A stretch of 64,000 bases of DNA, from contig CAWDKH010000004.1 of assembly GCA_963802905.1 (NCBI GenBank), positions 558,001-622,000 of the forward strand, written 5' to 3'. The stretch comes from DASQFQ01 sp963802905 (GTDB lineage Bacteria; Actinomycetota; Thermoleophilia; Solirubrobacterales; Solirubrobacteraceae). The position numbers and the translations under genes are program-made. Below are positions 15,932 through 24,267 of the stretch, in pieces (the first letter of the stretch is position 1; the number at the start of each line of letters is the position of its first letter). Under the pieces are notes generated by a model. That model was not told the DNA's origin, ran no database searches, and saw only the letters and a program-made list of their open reading frames with translations.

Positions 15932-17440
15932 ATGTCCACTGTTGAGTTCGATGTCGTTGAGACACCTACCGGTACGTCCCGGCGCGCACCCATCGCAGTG
16001 CTCGGCGGTGGCCCTGCCGGCCTGACCGCCGGTTACCTGCTCGCCAGGAAGGGCGTGCCGGTGATCGTGTTCGAGGCCGAGGACCAAGTTGGCGGTCTCG
16101 CCAAGACCGAGGTGCGCGACGGCTACCGCTTCGATCTCGGCGGGCATCGCTTCTTCACCAAGTCCAAGGAGGTCGACGACCTCTGGCACGAGGTGATGAA
16201 GGAGGAGTTCCTCCTGCGCCCGCGCATGTCGCGCATCTTCTGGAACGGCAAGTTCCTCCACTACCCCCTCGACGGCATGGACGTGATCAAGCAGCTCGGT
16301 CCGATCGAGCTGATCCGCTCCGGCCTCTCCTACCTGTGGGCGAAGATCAAGCCCAAGGGCAAGGAGGAGAACGTCGAGCAGTGGGTCTCCAACCGCTTCG
16401 GCAAGCGGCTCTACCAGCACTTCTTCAAGACCTACACCGAGAAGGTGTGGGGCGTGCCGACGACCGAGCTGCGCGCGGAGTGGGCTGCCCAGCGCATCAA
16501 GGGGCTGTCCTTCACCTCCGCCGCGAAGGCCGCGTTCTTCGGCAACAAGGGCGAGATCAAGTCGCTGATCAACGAGTTCCACTACCCCCGCTTCGGCCCC
16601 GGCCAGATGTGGGAGACGATGGCCGACGAGATCATCGCCGCGGGCGGCGAGGTCCGCCTCAACGCGCCCGTGCAGGAGCTCGAGATCCGCGACGGCGAGG
16701 TCGCCGCGGTGGTCGCCGGTGGCGAGCGCATCGAGCCCTCGCAGGTCATCTCCTCGCTGCCGCTGCGCGCGACCGTCGGCCTGGCCGGCGCCGCCGCCGC
16801 CGGTGAGGTCCAGGGCGCCGCCCAGGGCCTGCGCTACCGCGACTTCCTGACCGTGGCGCTGGTGATCGACGGCGAGGACCTGTTCCCCGACAACTGGATC
16901 TACATCCACGACCCGTCGGTCAACGTCGGGCGGATCCAGAACTACCGCTCCTGGAGCCCGTGGATGGTCCCGGACGAGTCGAAGGCCTGCGTCGGCCTCG
17001 AGTACTTCTGCTTCTCGGGCGACGAGCTGTGGGAGATGGAGGACGACGCGCTCGTCGAGCTCGCCAAGAAGGAGCTCCACCAGCTCGGCCTCGTGTCCCC
17101 TGAGAAGGTCGAGCGCGGCTTCGTCACGCGCGTGCCGCTCGCCTACCCGATGTACGACCCGGACTACGGCGAGCGAGTCGACGCGATCCGCGGCTGGCTC
17201 GAGGGCATCACGAACCTCCAGCAGGTCGGGCGCAACGGGCTGCACCGGTACAACAACTCGGACCACTCGATGCTCACCGCCATCCGCGCGGTCGACAATG
17301 TGCTGTCCGGGGCCGGACATGACCTGTGGGCGGTCAACGCCGAATCGGTCTACCACGAGGAGGGCCAGAAGGACGAGCAGCCGTACAAGCGCGCGCCCGA
17401 AACGCGCTCGATGCGGGAGCCGCTCGTCTCCGAGTCCTAG
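15932..17440 (+). CDS. FAD-dependent amine-oxidase-fold oxidoreductase, UDP-galactopyranose-mutase-like
   Basis: 502 residues. After a short leader come the Rossmann FAD-binding motif VLGGGPAGLTAGYLLAR (about 27-43), FEAEDQVGGLAKT and the RFDLGGHRFFTKS motif shared by protoporphyrinogen-oxidase-like and UDP-galactopyranose-mutase-like proteins. GLHRYNNSDHSMLTAIRAV near the C-terminus is the second FAD-contact region. Relatives often sit in cell-surface polysaccharide loci; the substrate here is unknown. I chose the ATG at 15932 over a GTG 33 bp upstream because family homology begins shortly after it. It is followed by a strong intrinsic terminator (17505-17537). Confidence 0.85.
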   Translation: MSTVEFDVVETPTGTSRRAPIAVLGGGPAGLTAGYLLARKGVPVIVFEAEDQVGGLAKTEVRDGYRFDLGGHRFFTKSKEVDDLWHEVMKEEFLLRPRMSRIFWNGKFLHYPLDGMDVIKQLGPIELIRSGLSYLWAKIKPKGKEENVEQWVSNRFGKRLYQHFFKTYTEKVWGVPTTELRAEWAAQRIKGLSFTSAAKAAFFGNKGEIKSLINEFHYPRFGPGQMWETMADEIIAAGGEVRLNAPVQELEIRDGEVAAVVAGGERIEPSQVISSLPLRATVGLAGAAAAGEVQGAAQGLRYRDFLTVALVIDGEDLFPDNWIYIHDPSVNVGRIQNYRSWSPWMVPDESKACVGLEYFCFSGDELWEMEDDALVELAKKELHQLGLVSPEKVERGFVTRVPLAYPMYDPDYGERVDAIRGWLEGITNLQQVGRNGLHRYNNSDHSMLTAIRAVDNVLSGAGHDLWAVNAESVYHEEGQKDEQPYKRAPETRSMREPLVSES

Positions 17441-17484
17441 TGCCCCAGTACCTTGCCTAATACGTCCTGGAGGGCGAAGTAGTA

Positions 17485-17501
17485 CCGCGAATGATTCGCG
17501 G
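17485..17501. repeat. perfect 7-bp inverted repeat
   Basis: CCGCGAA-TGA-TTCGCGG is a perfect inverted repeat with a 3-base loop, 45 bp after the stop of the FAD oxidoreductase and just before the terminator. It may act as a second mRNA 3' hairpin or as an operator for the following gene. Confidence 0.5.
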
Positions 17502-17504
17502 AGG

Positions 17505-17537
17505 CGGCGGTCCCACACGGGGCCGCCGTTTCTCTTT
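17505..17537 (+). terminator. intrinsic terminator
   Basis: A 10-bp stem (CGGCGGTCCC paired with GGGGCCGCCG, one T-G wobble) with an ACAC tetraloop is followed by TTTCTCTTT. It should end transcription from the FAD-oxidoreductase gene. It also argues against using the ATG at 17491 for the next gene, because that start would place the terminator inside the coding sequence. Confidence 0.8.
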
Positions 17538-17562
17538 CCGGGGCCGGGGTATGCCCCGCGGC

Positions 17563-17970
17563 ATGTCCGAGCAAGAGCAGCAGGAAGAGTCCGCGGCCGA
17601 GACTGCGCGCGCCGACGAGGAAGAAGTCGAAGCGGCCAAGCAGGAGATGTCCGAGCTCGAGGAGGGCGAGCCGCCCGAAGACCTCGCGGACTGGCCGGGC
17701 GGCAAGGCGAAGTACCTCACGTACGGCGGCCCTGACGGCGGGGAGAGCTACGACGACGGCGCGACCTCGAAGCTCGGCCCGTCATCGCTGCGCCATCACG
17801 AGGACGGCTCGGTCACGATCGAGGGCGAGGAAGTCGACGACCCCGACGAGTACAAGGGCGAGCCGATCCCCGGCGGGCCCAGCGACCCGGACGCTCCGCC
17901 GGACCCCGCGATGGTGGGCGAGGATGAGGAGTCAGACGATGACGACTCCTCCAAGCGCGACGAGGACTAG
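17563..17970 (+). CDS. acidic hypothetical protein
   Basis: 135 residues from the ATG at 17563. Upstream in-frame starts at 17491 and 17551 are less likely because the first precedes a terminator. The protein is very acidic and hydrophilic, with a Glu-rich helical opening (EEEVEAAKQEMSELEEGE), a central DLADWPGGKAKYLTYGGPDGG and a DDDDSSKRDED tail. No membrane span, signal peptide or cysteine is seen. I do not recognise the family; the composition suggests a soluble, largely disordered protein. It converges on the sugar-dehydrogenase gene and overlaps its end by 4 bp. Confidence 0.6.
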   Translation: MSEQEQQEESAAETARADEEEVEAAKQEMSELEEGEPPEDLADWPGGKAKYLTYGGPDGGESYDDGATSKLGPSSLRHHEDGSVTIEGEEVDDPDEYKGEPIPGGPSDPDAPPDPAMVGEDEESDDDDSSKRDED

Positions 17971-19476
17971 CCCCGCCGCACCTTCAGCCGCTTCGTGACG
18001 TGGCCGGTGTTGCCGGCCGCGTCGACCGCGGTCAGCCGCACGGTCATCGTCACGCGCTTGTGACGCCGCAGCGCGCGGTGGATCTTCTTGATCGCCTTGG
18101 CCTTCGGGCGCAGCCGCACGATTGTGCGGCGCCCGCCCCGCAGCGGCGTGCGCACGCGCTTGAGGCTGGTCTTGGCGAGCCGCGCGCGGATCGTCACGCG
18201 GCAGTTCTCGGTCGCGGTGAGGAGGATCCGCGGCGTTGCGCGGCGGCCGACCCGGCCCTTGCGCGCGACGCGGATGTTCACGCGCGGCGAGGTGTGGTCG
18301 GGCACGACCGCGGGTGAGGCGGGCGGGAGCGTGCTGCCGGCGGAACCCGGCACGCACTGGCCCAGCGCGCCGTCCTGGATGCGGTAGACCCCGCCGTTGT
18401 TCGAGACCACGTAGACGTGTCCGCAGGCGTCCTCGCCGAACGCGGCGAGGTTCCGCGCCCTCGCGATCCCCGTCGGGCGGTCGTCGGTGGCGCGCGGCAG
18501 CCCGAGTGCCAGCGAGCGGATCACGCCCTCGTAGTAGTCGGCGTAGAGGTAGCGGCCGGCGAGCGTGGGGAGGCCGGGGTCGCGCACGACGACGCCGCCG
18601 GTGATCGCGGTGTACGCGGGGCGCGGGAAGTCGATCACCGGGTCGGTCAACGGGCCTGCCGCGCACGTCCCGGCGTGGTCGGCGAAGCCCTCGCGGCACG
18701 GCCAGCCGAAGTTCGCGGCGCGGCCGAGGTCCGGCCAGCGCACGAAGTCGACTTCCTCGTGCGCGCCGTCGCCGACGTCGCCGATCACGAGGTCGCCGGT
18801 GACGCGGTCGAACGAGAACCGGAACGGGTTGCGCAGGCCCGTCGCCCACACCCCGTTGCCGTAGACGCCGCCGCGGCGGCACGGTGTACTCGTCCGGCGC
18901 GTCGCCGCGCGGGTCGATCCGCAGCACCTTGCCGAGCAGGCTGGAGGGCGTCTGCGCGTTCACCGCGTCCGCGCCGTCGCCGGTGGCGAGCCACAGGTAG
19001 CCGTCGCGACCGAAGGCGATCGTGCCGCCGTTGTGGTTGGTCGCGCCGGGGTGGTTGGCGTACCAGACGCGACGGCCGCTGGCGGGGTCGGCCACGTCGG
19101 GGTTCGCCGCCGACCGGCGGTACTCGCTGACCTGCAGCCGGCCGTCCGGCTCGGCCACGAAGTAGACGTAGAACTTGCCCGACGTTGCGTAGTCCGGGGC
19201 GAAGGCCATCGAGAGCAGGCCGCGCTCGCCGTCCACGTTCACGTCCGCCGAGATGTCGAGCACCGGGGCCGGGAGCGTCGTCCCGTCCCGGACCAGCCGG
19301 ATCACGCCGCTGCGCTCGACCACGAACAGCCGGCTCGCGTCACCGGGCGGCGACGTGACGTACATCGGCGTGTTGAAGCTGCCGACCGGGACCAAGGTCG
19401 GCGCTGCGGCGGCGCTCGCCGGGGCGGCGAGGGCAAGCAGCGCGAGCGCGAGCAGCGCCCTAGTGATCCGCGACAT
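17967..19476 (-). pseudogene. PQQ-dependent sugar dehydrogenase (glucose/sorbosone type), frameshifted
   Basis: The reading frame is split near 18870. The first part, from ATG 19476, has a Sec signal peptide (ALLALALLALAAPASA) and beta-propeller motifs FVVERSGVIRLV, ERGLLSMAFAPDY, NHNGGTIAFGRDGYLWLATG and LLGKVLRIDP. The second frame resumes at VYGNGVWATGLRNPFRFSFD and continues through VIGDVGDGAHEEVDFV and ADYYEGVIRSL to a basic C-terminal domain of about 100 residues. About ten residues usually found after YTVP are also missing, so bases were lost in the GC-palindromic run CCGCCGCGGCGGC. Intact homologues are secreted PQQ-dependent aldose dehydrogenases. It could be genuine inactivation or an assembly error. 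The start overlaps the rhodanese gene by 17 bp. Confidence 0.8.
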
Positions 19477-19813
19477 GCCCGCCCTCCGGCTCCAGCGGCA
19501 GCCCGCGGCCCGCCCACTCCTCGATCCCGCCGTCCATCGAGTGCGCGTCCCAGCCGGCGCGGCGGAAGGCGTTGGCGGCCATCCCCGAGCGTGCGCCGAG
19601 GCGGCAGTAGAAGACGACCGGCGTGTCGCGCTCGATCGTCTCGGCCTGGGAGGCGAGGCGCTCGAGCTCGATGTGGCGCGCGCCGGCGATCCGGCCCGCC
19701 TCGTGCTCGTAGGGCTCGCGGACGTCGATCAGCTGGATCTCACCGCGCTCGTGGGCGGCAAGGACGTCTTGAGCGTCAACGTCGACGTCCTCGGCGTGGA
19801 AGGCGTGAGCCAT
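19460..19813 (-). CDS. rhodanese-domain protein
   Basis: 117 residues, a single rhodanese domain. IQLIDVREPYEHEAGRIAGA is the conserved opening and FYCRLGARSG the active-site loop, with the persulfide cysteine at Cys70 (CRxGxRS). It ends with GGIEEWAGRGLPLEPE. Single-domain rhodaneses move sulfane sulfur between thiosulfate or persulfides and acceptors such as cyanide or thiols. The start is the ATG at 19813 (an in-frame GTG/ATG extension to 19888 looks spurious). It shares 17 bp with the downstream sugar-dehydrogenase gene and follows the carboxylase gene by 25 bp. Confidence 0.92.
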   Translation of the reverse strand: MAHAFHAEDVDVDAQDVLAAHERGEIQLIDVREPYEHEAGRIAGARHIELERLASQAETIERDTPVVFYCRLGARSGMAANAFRRAGWDAHSMDGGIEEWAGRGLPLEPEGGHVADH

Positions 19814-19838
19814 GCGAGCAGGGAAGGTACAGCCCGGG

Positions 19839-21398
19839 CTACGGGCGCGGACCCCGTGCCTTGGGTCCGGCGCCCGTCTCATGGGCAACGAGGCGGTGAG
19901 CTTGGCGCGCCCACGCGCACAGCAGCGGGCGCGTGTCGCGCGGGTCGATGATCTCCTCGACCCCGAAGCGCTCGGCGGTCCGGAACGGCGAGCGCACCGC
20001 GTCGAGCCGCCCTTCGATCTCGGCGCGCAGGGCGACCGGGTCCTCGGCCGCCTCGAGCTCGCGCCGGTAGGCGGCCTCGAGCCCGCCGGCGATCGGCAGC
20101 GAGCCCCAGTCGCCCGACGGCCAGGCGTAGCGGAGGTTCAGCCGCGAGGCGTCGCCGTGCGCGGCGCCGGCCACGCCGTAGACCTTGCGGATCAGCACCG
20201 ACACCCACGGCACGGTCGCCTGGTGGACGGCGAACAGGGCGCGGGCGCCGCGGCGCATCGTGCCGGCGCGCTCGGCCTCCGAGCCGATCACGAAGCCGGG
20301 CTGGTCGACGAGGTTGACCACCGGCAGGCGGAACTGGTCGCAGAGGTCGGTGAAGCGCACGAGCTTGTCCGAGGCGTCGCCGGTCAGGCCGCCGCCGTAG
20401 TGCTTCGGGTCCGAGGCGAGCACGCCGACCGGGTGGCCGTCGAGCCGCGCCAGCGAGCAGATCAGCGAGCGCCCGTGCCGTGGTCCGAGCTCGAACACCG
20501 AGCCGAGGTCGCAGACCGCGTTGAGCACCGCGCGCATGTCGTAGGGCTTGCGCGGGTCGCGGGGGACGATCGACAGCAGCGCCTCCTCGCGGCGGTCGGC
20601 AGGGTCGGTGGCCGCCGCGATCGGCGGCAGCTCCCACGCGCTCGGCGGCAGGTAGGAGAGGAAGCGCTTGAGCTGGTCGAGCGCGTCGTCCTCGTCGGCG
20701 GCCTCGTTGTCGACCGCCCCCGCGCGCGTCTGCATGCGCGAGCCGCCGAGCGCCTCCTTGTCGGGTGACTCCCCCATCGCCGCGGCGACCACCGGCGGGC
20801 CGGCCACGAACAGCTGCGAGGTCCCGCGCACGATCACGCTGAAGTGCGAGGCGACGACCCGCGCGGCGCCGAGCCCGGCGACCGGGCCGAGCGCCGCGGC
20901 GACCACCGGCACGCGCGCCATGTTCGCGATCGCCAGCTCCATGCCGGGGATGAACGGCACGTACGTGTAGCCCATCTGCTCGAGCGACTTGACCGAGCCG
21001 CCGCCGCCCGTGCCGTCGACGAGCCGCACGAGCGGGAGCCGCATGTCGTGCGCGAGGCGTTCGGCGAAGACCATCTTCTGCCAGATCGCGGCGTCGGCGG
21101 CGCCGCCGCGGACGGTGAAGTCGTCGCCCTGGACGACCGCCGCGCGGCCCTCGATCTCGCCCTGGCCGCAGACCATGTTCGCCGGCGTGAAGGCGGCGAG
21201 CTCGCCGTCCTCGTACGTGCCGACGCCGGCGAGCGCGCCGGTCTCGTGGAACGTGCCGGGGTCGAACAGGCGCTCGATGCGCTCGCGCACCGTCCGCCGG
21301 CCCGAGGCGTGCTGGCGCGCCACTCGTTCCTCGCCACCCATCTCGCGGGCGAGCGCCTCGCGGCGGCGCAGCTCGTCGAGCTCGGGCTCCCAGCTCAT
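19839..21398 (-). CDS. acyl-CoA carboxylase carboxyltransferase (beta) subunit
   Basis: 519 residues, biotin-dependent carboxyltransferase of the propionyl-/methylcrotonyl-CoA carboxylase beta type. The N-half has RERIERLFDPGTFHE, the crotonase-fold acyl-CoA site with LVDGTGGGGSVK and ALGPVAGLGAARVVASHFSV; the C-half has GVLASDPKHYGGGLTGDASDKLVRF, NLVDQPGFVIG and VRKVYG-like RKVYGVAGAA. It transfers carboxyl from biotin to an acyl-CoA. No biotin carboxylase or carrier gene is adjacent, so its partner subunits are elsewhere. It starts 20 bp from the divergent oxidase gene. Confidence 0.93.
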   Translation of the reverse strand: MSWEPELDELRRREALAREMGGEERVARQHASGRRTVRERIERLFDPGTFHETGALAGVGTYEDGELAAFTPANMVCGQGEIEGRAAVVQGDDFTVRGGAADAAIWQKMVFAERLAHDMRLPLVRLVDGTGGGGSVKSLEQMGYTYVPFIPGMELAIANMARVPVVAAALGPVAGLGAARVVASHFSVIVRGTSQLFVAGPPVVAAAMGESPDKEALGGSRMQTRAGAVDNEAADEDDALDQLKRFLSYLPPSAWELPPIAAATDPADRREEALLSIVPRDPRKPYDMRAVLNAVCDLGSVFELGPRHGRSLICSLARLDGHPVGVLASDPKHYGGGLTGDASDKLVRFTDLCDQFRLPVVNLVDQPGFVIGSEAERAGTMRRGARALFAVHQATVPWVSVLIRKVYGVAGAAHGDASRLNLRYAWPSGDWGSLPIAGGLEAAYRRELEAAEDPVALRAEIEGRLDAVRSPFRTAERFGVEEIIDPRDTRPLLCAWARQAHRLVAHETGAGPKARGPRP

Positions 21399-21418
21399 GC
21401 GGCGGTAGCCTCGCAGGG

Positions 21419-22705
21419 ATGTGGTCGAACTGGTCGCGCGGGCAGTCGTGCGCGCCCGCCGAGCACGTGCGACCGTCGAGCCGGGCCGAGCTGAGCGAGG
21501 CCGTCGCCCGCGGGCGCGCGGTGCGCGTGGCGGGCGCGGGCCACTCGTTCTCAGGCGGCGTCCTGACCGACGGGACGCTGCTCTCGCTCGAGCGGCTCGA
21601 CCGGGTGCTCGACGTCGACCGCGGGAGCGGGCTCGTGCGCGCCGAGGCCGGCATCAGCCTGCACCGGCTCGTACGCGAGCTGCACGCCCACGGGCTCGCG
21701 CTGCCGAACCTCGGCGACATCGACGCGCAGTCGCTCGCCGGCGCGCTGATCACCGGCACGCACGGGACGGGCGCGAAGCTCGGCAACCTCGCCTCGGGCG
21801 TCGAGGCGATCGAGCTCGTGCTCGCCGACGGCTCGGAGCTGACCGTCGACGGTGGCGACGAGCTGCGCGCCGCGCGGGTGTCGCTTGGCGCGCTCGGGGT
21901 CGTCGCGGCGGTCACCCTGCGCTGCGTGCCGTCCTTCCGCCTCCACGCCGTCGATCGGCCGCTGCCGCTCGACGAGGTCCTCGACGGGCTCGACCGGCAC
22001 GTCGACGGCAACGACCACTTCGAGCTCTTCACGTTCCCGCACTCGCCGCTCGCGCTGACGCGGACCAACAACCGCAGCGACGCCGCGCCGACGCTGCGCC
22101 GGCCGCGGCTCGAGTGGCTGCAGGACGTGGCGATGGACAACCACGCGTTCTGGCTGCTCAACCGCGCGGCCCGCGCGGTGCCGCGGGCGATCCCGGCGAT
22201 CAACCGGCTGGCCGGGCGCTCGGCCTCGAAGCGCGAGCGCGTGTCGGAGTCCTTCGACGTGTTCGCCAGCCCGCGGCTCGTGCGCTTCGAGGAGATGGAG
22301 TACGCGCTGCCGCGGGCGCACGCCGCTGAGGCGCTGCGGGCCGCGCGGGCGATCCTCGAGCGCTACCCGGTCTCGTTCCCGATCGAGCTGCGCTTCTCGG
22401 CCGGCGACGACGCGTTGCTCTCACCCGCGCACGCGCGCGACACGGCGTACGTCGCCGTCCACGTGTTCGAGGGCATGGCGTTCGAGGCGCCGTTCCGCGA
22501 GGTCGAGGCGGTGATGCGCGAGTGGGGCGGGCGGCCGCACTGGGGCAAGCGCTCGTTCCTGGGCGCCGAGGAGCTCGCGCCGCGCTACCCGCGCTGGGAT
22601 GACTTCGCAGCGATCCGCAAGCGGCTGGATCCTGACGGGCGGTTCGTCAACGCCTGGGTCGAGCGGACGCTCCGGGGGTCTGACCCCCCAATCGCCGACG
22701 CATGA
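21419..22705 (+). CDS. FAD-linked aldonolactone oxidase (ALO family)
   Basis: 428 residues. The N-terminal FAD_binding_4 domain has VRPSSRAELSEAV, VRVAGAGHSFS and GDIDAQSLAGALITGTHGTG; the C-terminal ALO domain ends with MREWGGRPHWGKRSF and RLDPDGRFVNAWVER. Related enzymes oxidise L-gulono-, D-arabinono- or galactono-lactones, or alditols. The HWGK motif near residue 380 marks the substrate-side ALO signature. The last ten codons (RGSDPPIADA) come from the left arm of a dispersed GGGGTCTGACCCC repeat, so the native C-terminus may have been altered by the insertion. Confidence 0.9.
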   Translation: MWSNWSRGQSCAPAEHVRPSSRAELSEAVARGRAVRVAGAGHSFSGGVLTDGTLLSLERLDRVLDVDRGSGLVRAEAGISLHRLVRELHAHGLALPNLGDIDAQSLAGALITGTHGTGAKLGNLASGVEAIELVLADGSELTVDGGDELRAARVSLGALGVVAAVTLRCVPSFRLHAVDRPLPLDEVLDGLDRHVDGNDHFELFTFPHSPLALTRTNNRSDAAPTLRRPRLEWLQDVAMDNHAFWLLNRAARAVPRAIPAINRLAGRSASKRERVSESFDVFASPRLVRFEEMEYALPRAHAAEALRAARAILERYPVSFPIELRFSAGDDALLSPAHARDTAYVAVHVFEGMAFEAPFREVEAVMREWGGRPHWGKRSFLGAEELAPRYPRWDDFAAIRKRLDPDGRFVNAWVERTLRGSDPPIADA

Positions 22706-22737
22706 ACCGGCCGCAGCAATGAGGGGGTCAGACCCCC
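22674..22737. repeat. GGGGTC(T/A)GACCCC paired element, copy 1
   Basis: Two near-palindromes, GGGGGTCTGACCCCC (22674-22688) and its complement GGGGGTCAGACCCCC (22723-22737), are 34 bp apart and can pair as a long hairpin. The left one encodes the end of the aldonolactone oxidase; the right one contains the start region of the MFS gene (ATGAGGGGGTCAGACCCC). A second copy lies at 29063-29124. Confidence 0.85.
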
Positions 22738-24239
22738 TGGCCATCCAGCGCTGGACCCTGACGGTCGTCTGCACGTCGACCGCGGTTCTCCTCATCAATG
22801 TCGCGGCGCCGAACGTCGCGCTCGAGGCGATCGCTCAGGACCTCGACGCGTCCTTCACCGACCTCCAGTGGGTGCTGAGCGGCTACTCGCTCGTGCTCGC
22901 CGTCTTCCAGCTCACGGCGGGGAGCCTGGCCGACCTGTTCGGGCGAAGGCGGCTGTTCGTGCTCGGGCTGATCGTGTTCACCTTCGCGTCGGCGCTGTGT
23001 GCGCTGGCGTGGTCGTCGGGGCTGCTGATCGCGGCGCGGGCGCTGCAGGGGCTCGGCGCCGCGATGCTCTTCCCCGCCTCGCTGGCGCTGCTGGTCCAGG
23101 AGTTCGAGGGGTCCGCGCGCGCCCGCGCGATCGGGACGTGGGGCGCGGTCATCGGGCTTGCGTTCGCGGCGGGGCCGCTGGTGGGCGGGCTGCTCGTCGA
23201 CAGCTTCGGCTGGCAGGCGATCTTCTGGCTCGGGGTCGCGCTCGGGCTGCCGACGCTCGGGCTGGCGCTGACCAAGGTGCGGGAGTCGCGCGACCCCGAC
23301 CCGAGCCCGATCGACTGGGGCGGCGTGGTGACGTTGTCGACGGGCCTCTTCCTGATCGTCTTCGCCGTGTTGCGCGGCAACGCGCTGGGGTGGACGAGCG
23401 CGCCTGTGCTCGGGTGCGTGGCCGCCGGGCTCGTGTCGCTGGCGGCGTTCGTCCGAGTCGAGCTGCATCACCCCGACCCGATGCTCGACCTGCGCCTGTT
23501 CCGCAACCGCACGTTCCTCGGCGCGACGGTGATCATCGTCACGCTGGCGGGCGGCTCGTTCGGCATCTTCGTCTACCTGTCGCTGTTCCTGCTCGAGGTC
23601 GCCGGCGGCAGCCCGGTCGAGGTCGGCCTGTGGCTGGCGCCGCTCGCGCTCTCCGCCTTCGCGAGCTCGCTCATCGCGGGGCGGCTCACCGGGCGGGCGC
23701 CGTTGACCGGCACGCTGGCGCTCGGGATGGGCCTGACCGCGGGCGGACTGCTGCTGATGACCGGCGTCGACGCGGACTCGTCGTGGGTGCACCTGCTCGC
23801 CGGCCTCGTTGCGGTGGGCGCCGGCACCGGGCTCGCCAACCCGCTGGCGACCTTCGCGCACCTCGGCGTGCTGCCGCCGGCGCAGGGCGGGCTCGCCTCC
23901 GGCATCAACAACACGGCGCGCCAGCTCGGTCTCGCGGTCGGGATCGCGGTGCTCGGCGCGGTGCTGCAGAGCAGCATCGCCGCGGGGGTGGAGGAGCGCA
24001 CCGACGGGCTCGGCTCGGCACGGCGCGCGGTCACGGACCGGATCGCCGACGGCGACGTCGCCGCCGCCACGCGGCTCGCGCCGGCGGGCGCGCGCGACAG
24101 CCTGCACTCGACTTACAACGCGGCGTTCGCGTCCGGCATCAACGAGCTGCTGCTGATCGGCGTCGTGCTCTCGCTCCTGGGGCTCGCGGCGGCGCTCACG
24201 CTGGTGCGGACGCGGGACTTCTGGCAGCCGGGGGTGTAG
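22719..24239 (+). CDS. MFS transporter, 14-TM DHA2-like drug exporter
   Basis: 506 residues. Fourteen hydrophobic segments and motifs of the drug:H+ antiporter-2 family: the motif A region GSLADLFGRRRLFVLGLIVF, LQWVLSGYSLVLAVFQL before it, and the motif C-like GAVIGLAFAAGPLVGGLLVD. Expected role is proton-driven export of hydrophobic or cationic compounds. I place the start at ATG 22719, which gives MRGSDPLAIQRW before the first span; this start codon lies inside the dispersed repeat, so translation initiation may be repeat-derived. A GC-rich region upstream offers no clear ribosome binding site. No adjacent TetR/MarR repressor is seen. Confidence 0.9.
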   Translation: MRGSDPLAIQRWTLTVVCTSTAVLLINVAAPNVALEAIAQDLDASFTDLQWVLSGYSLVLAVFQLTAGSLADLFGRRRLFVLGLIVFTFASALCALAWSSGLLIAARALQGLGAAMLFPASLALLVQEFEGSARARAIGTWGAVIGLAFAAGPLVGGLLVDSFGWQAIFWLGVALGLPTLGLALTKVRESRDPDPSPIDWGGVVTLSTGLFLIVFAVLRGNALGWTSAPVLGCVAAGLVSLAAFVRVELHHPDPMLDLRLFRNRTFLGATVIIVTLAGGSFGIFVYLSLFLLEVAGGSPVEVGLWLAPLALSAFASSLIAGRLTGRAPLTGTLALGMGLTAGGLLLMTGVDADSSWVHLLAGLVAVGAGTGLANPLATFAHLGVLPPAQGGLASGINNTARQLGLAVGIAVLGAVLQSSIAAGVEERTDGLGSARRAVTDRIADGDVAAATRLAPAGARDSLHSTYNAAFASGINELLLIGVVLSLLGLAAALTLVRTRDFWQPGV

Positions 24240-24267
24240 CGCCCGCTTTCGGTGTATCGTCGCCGCC

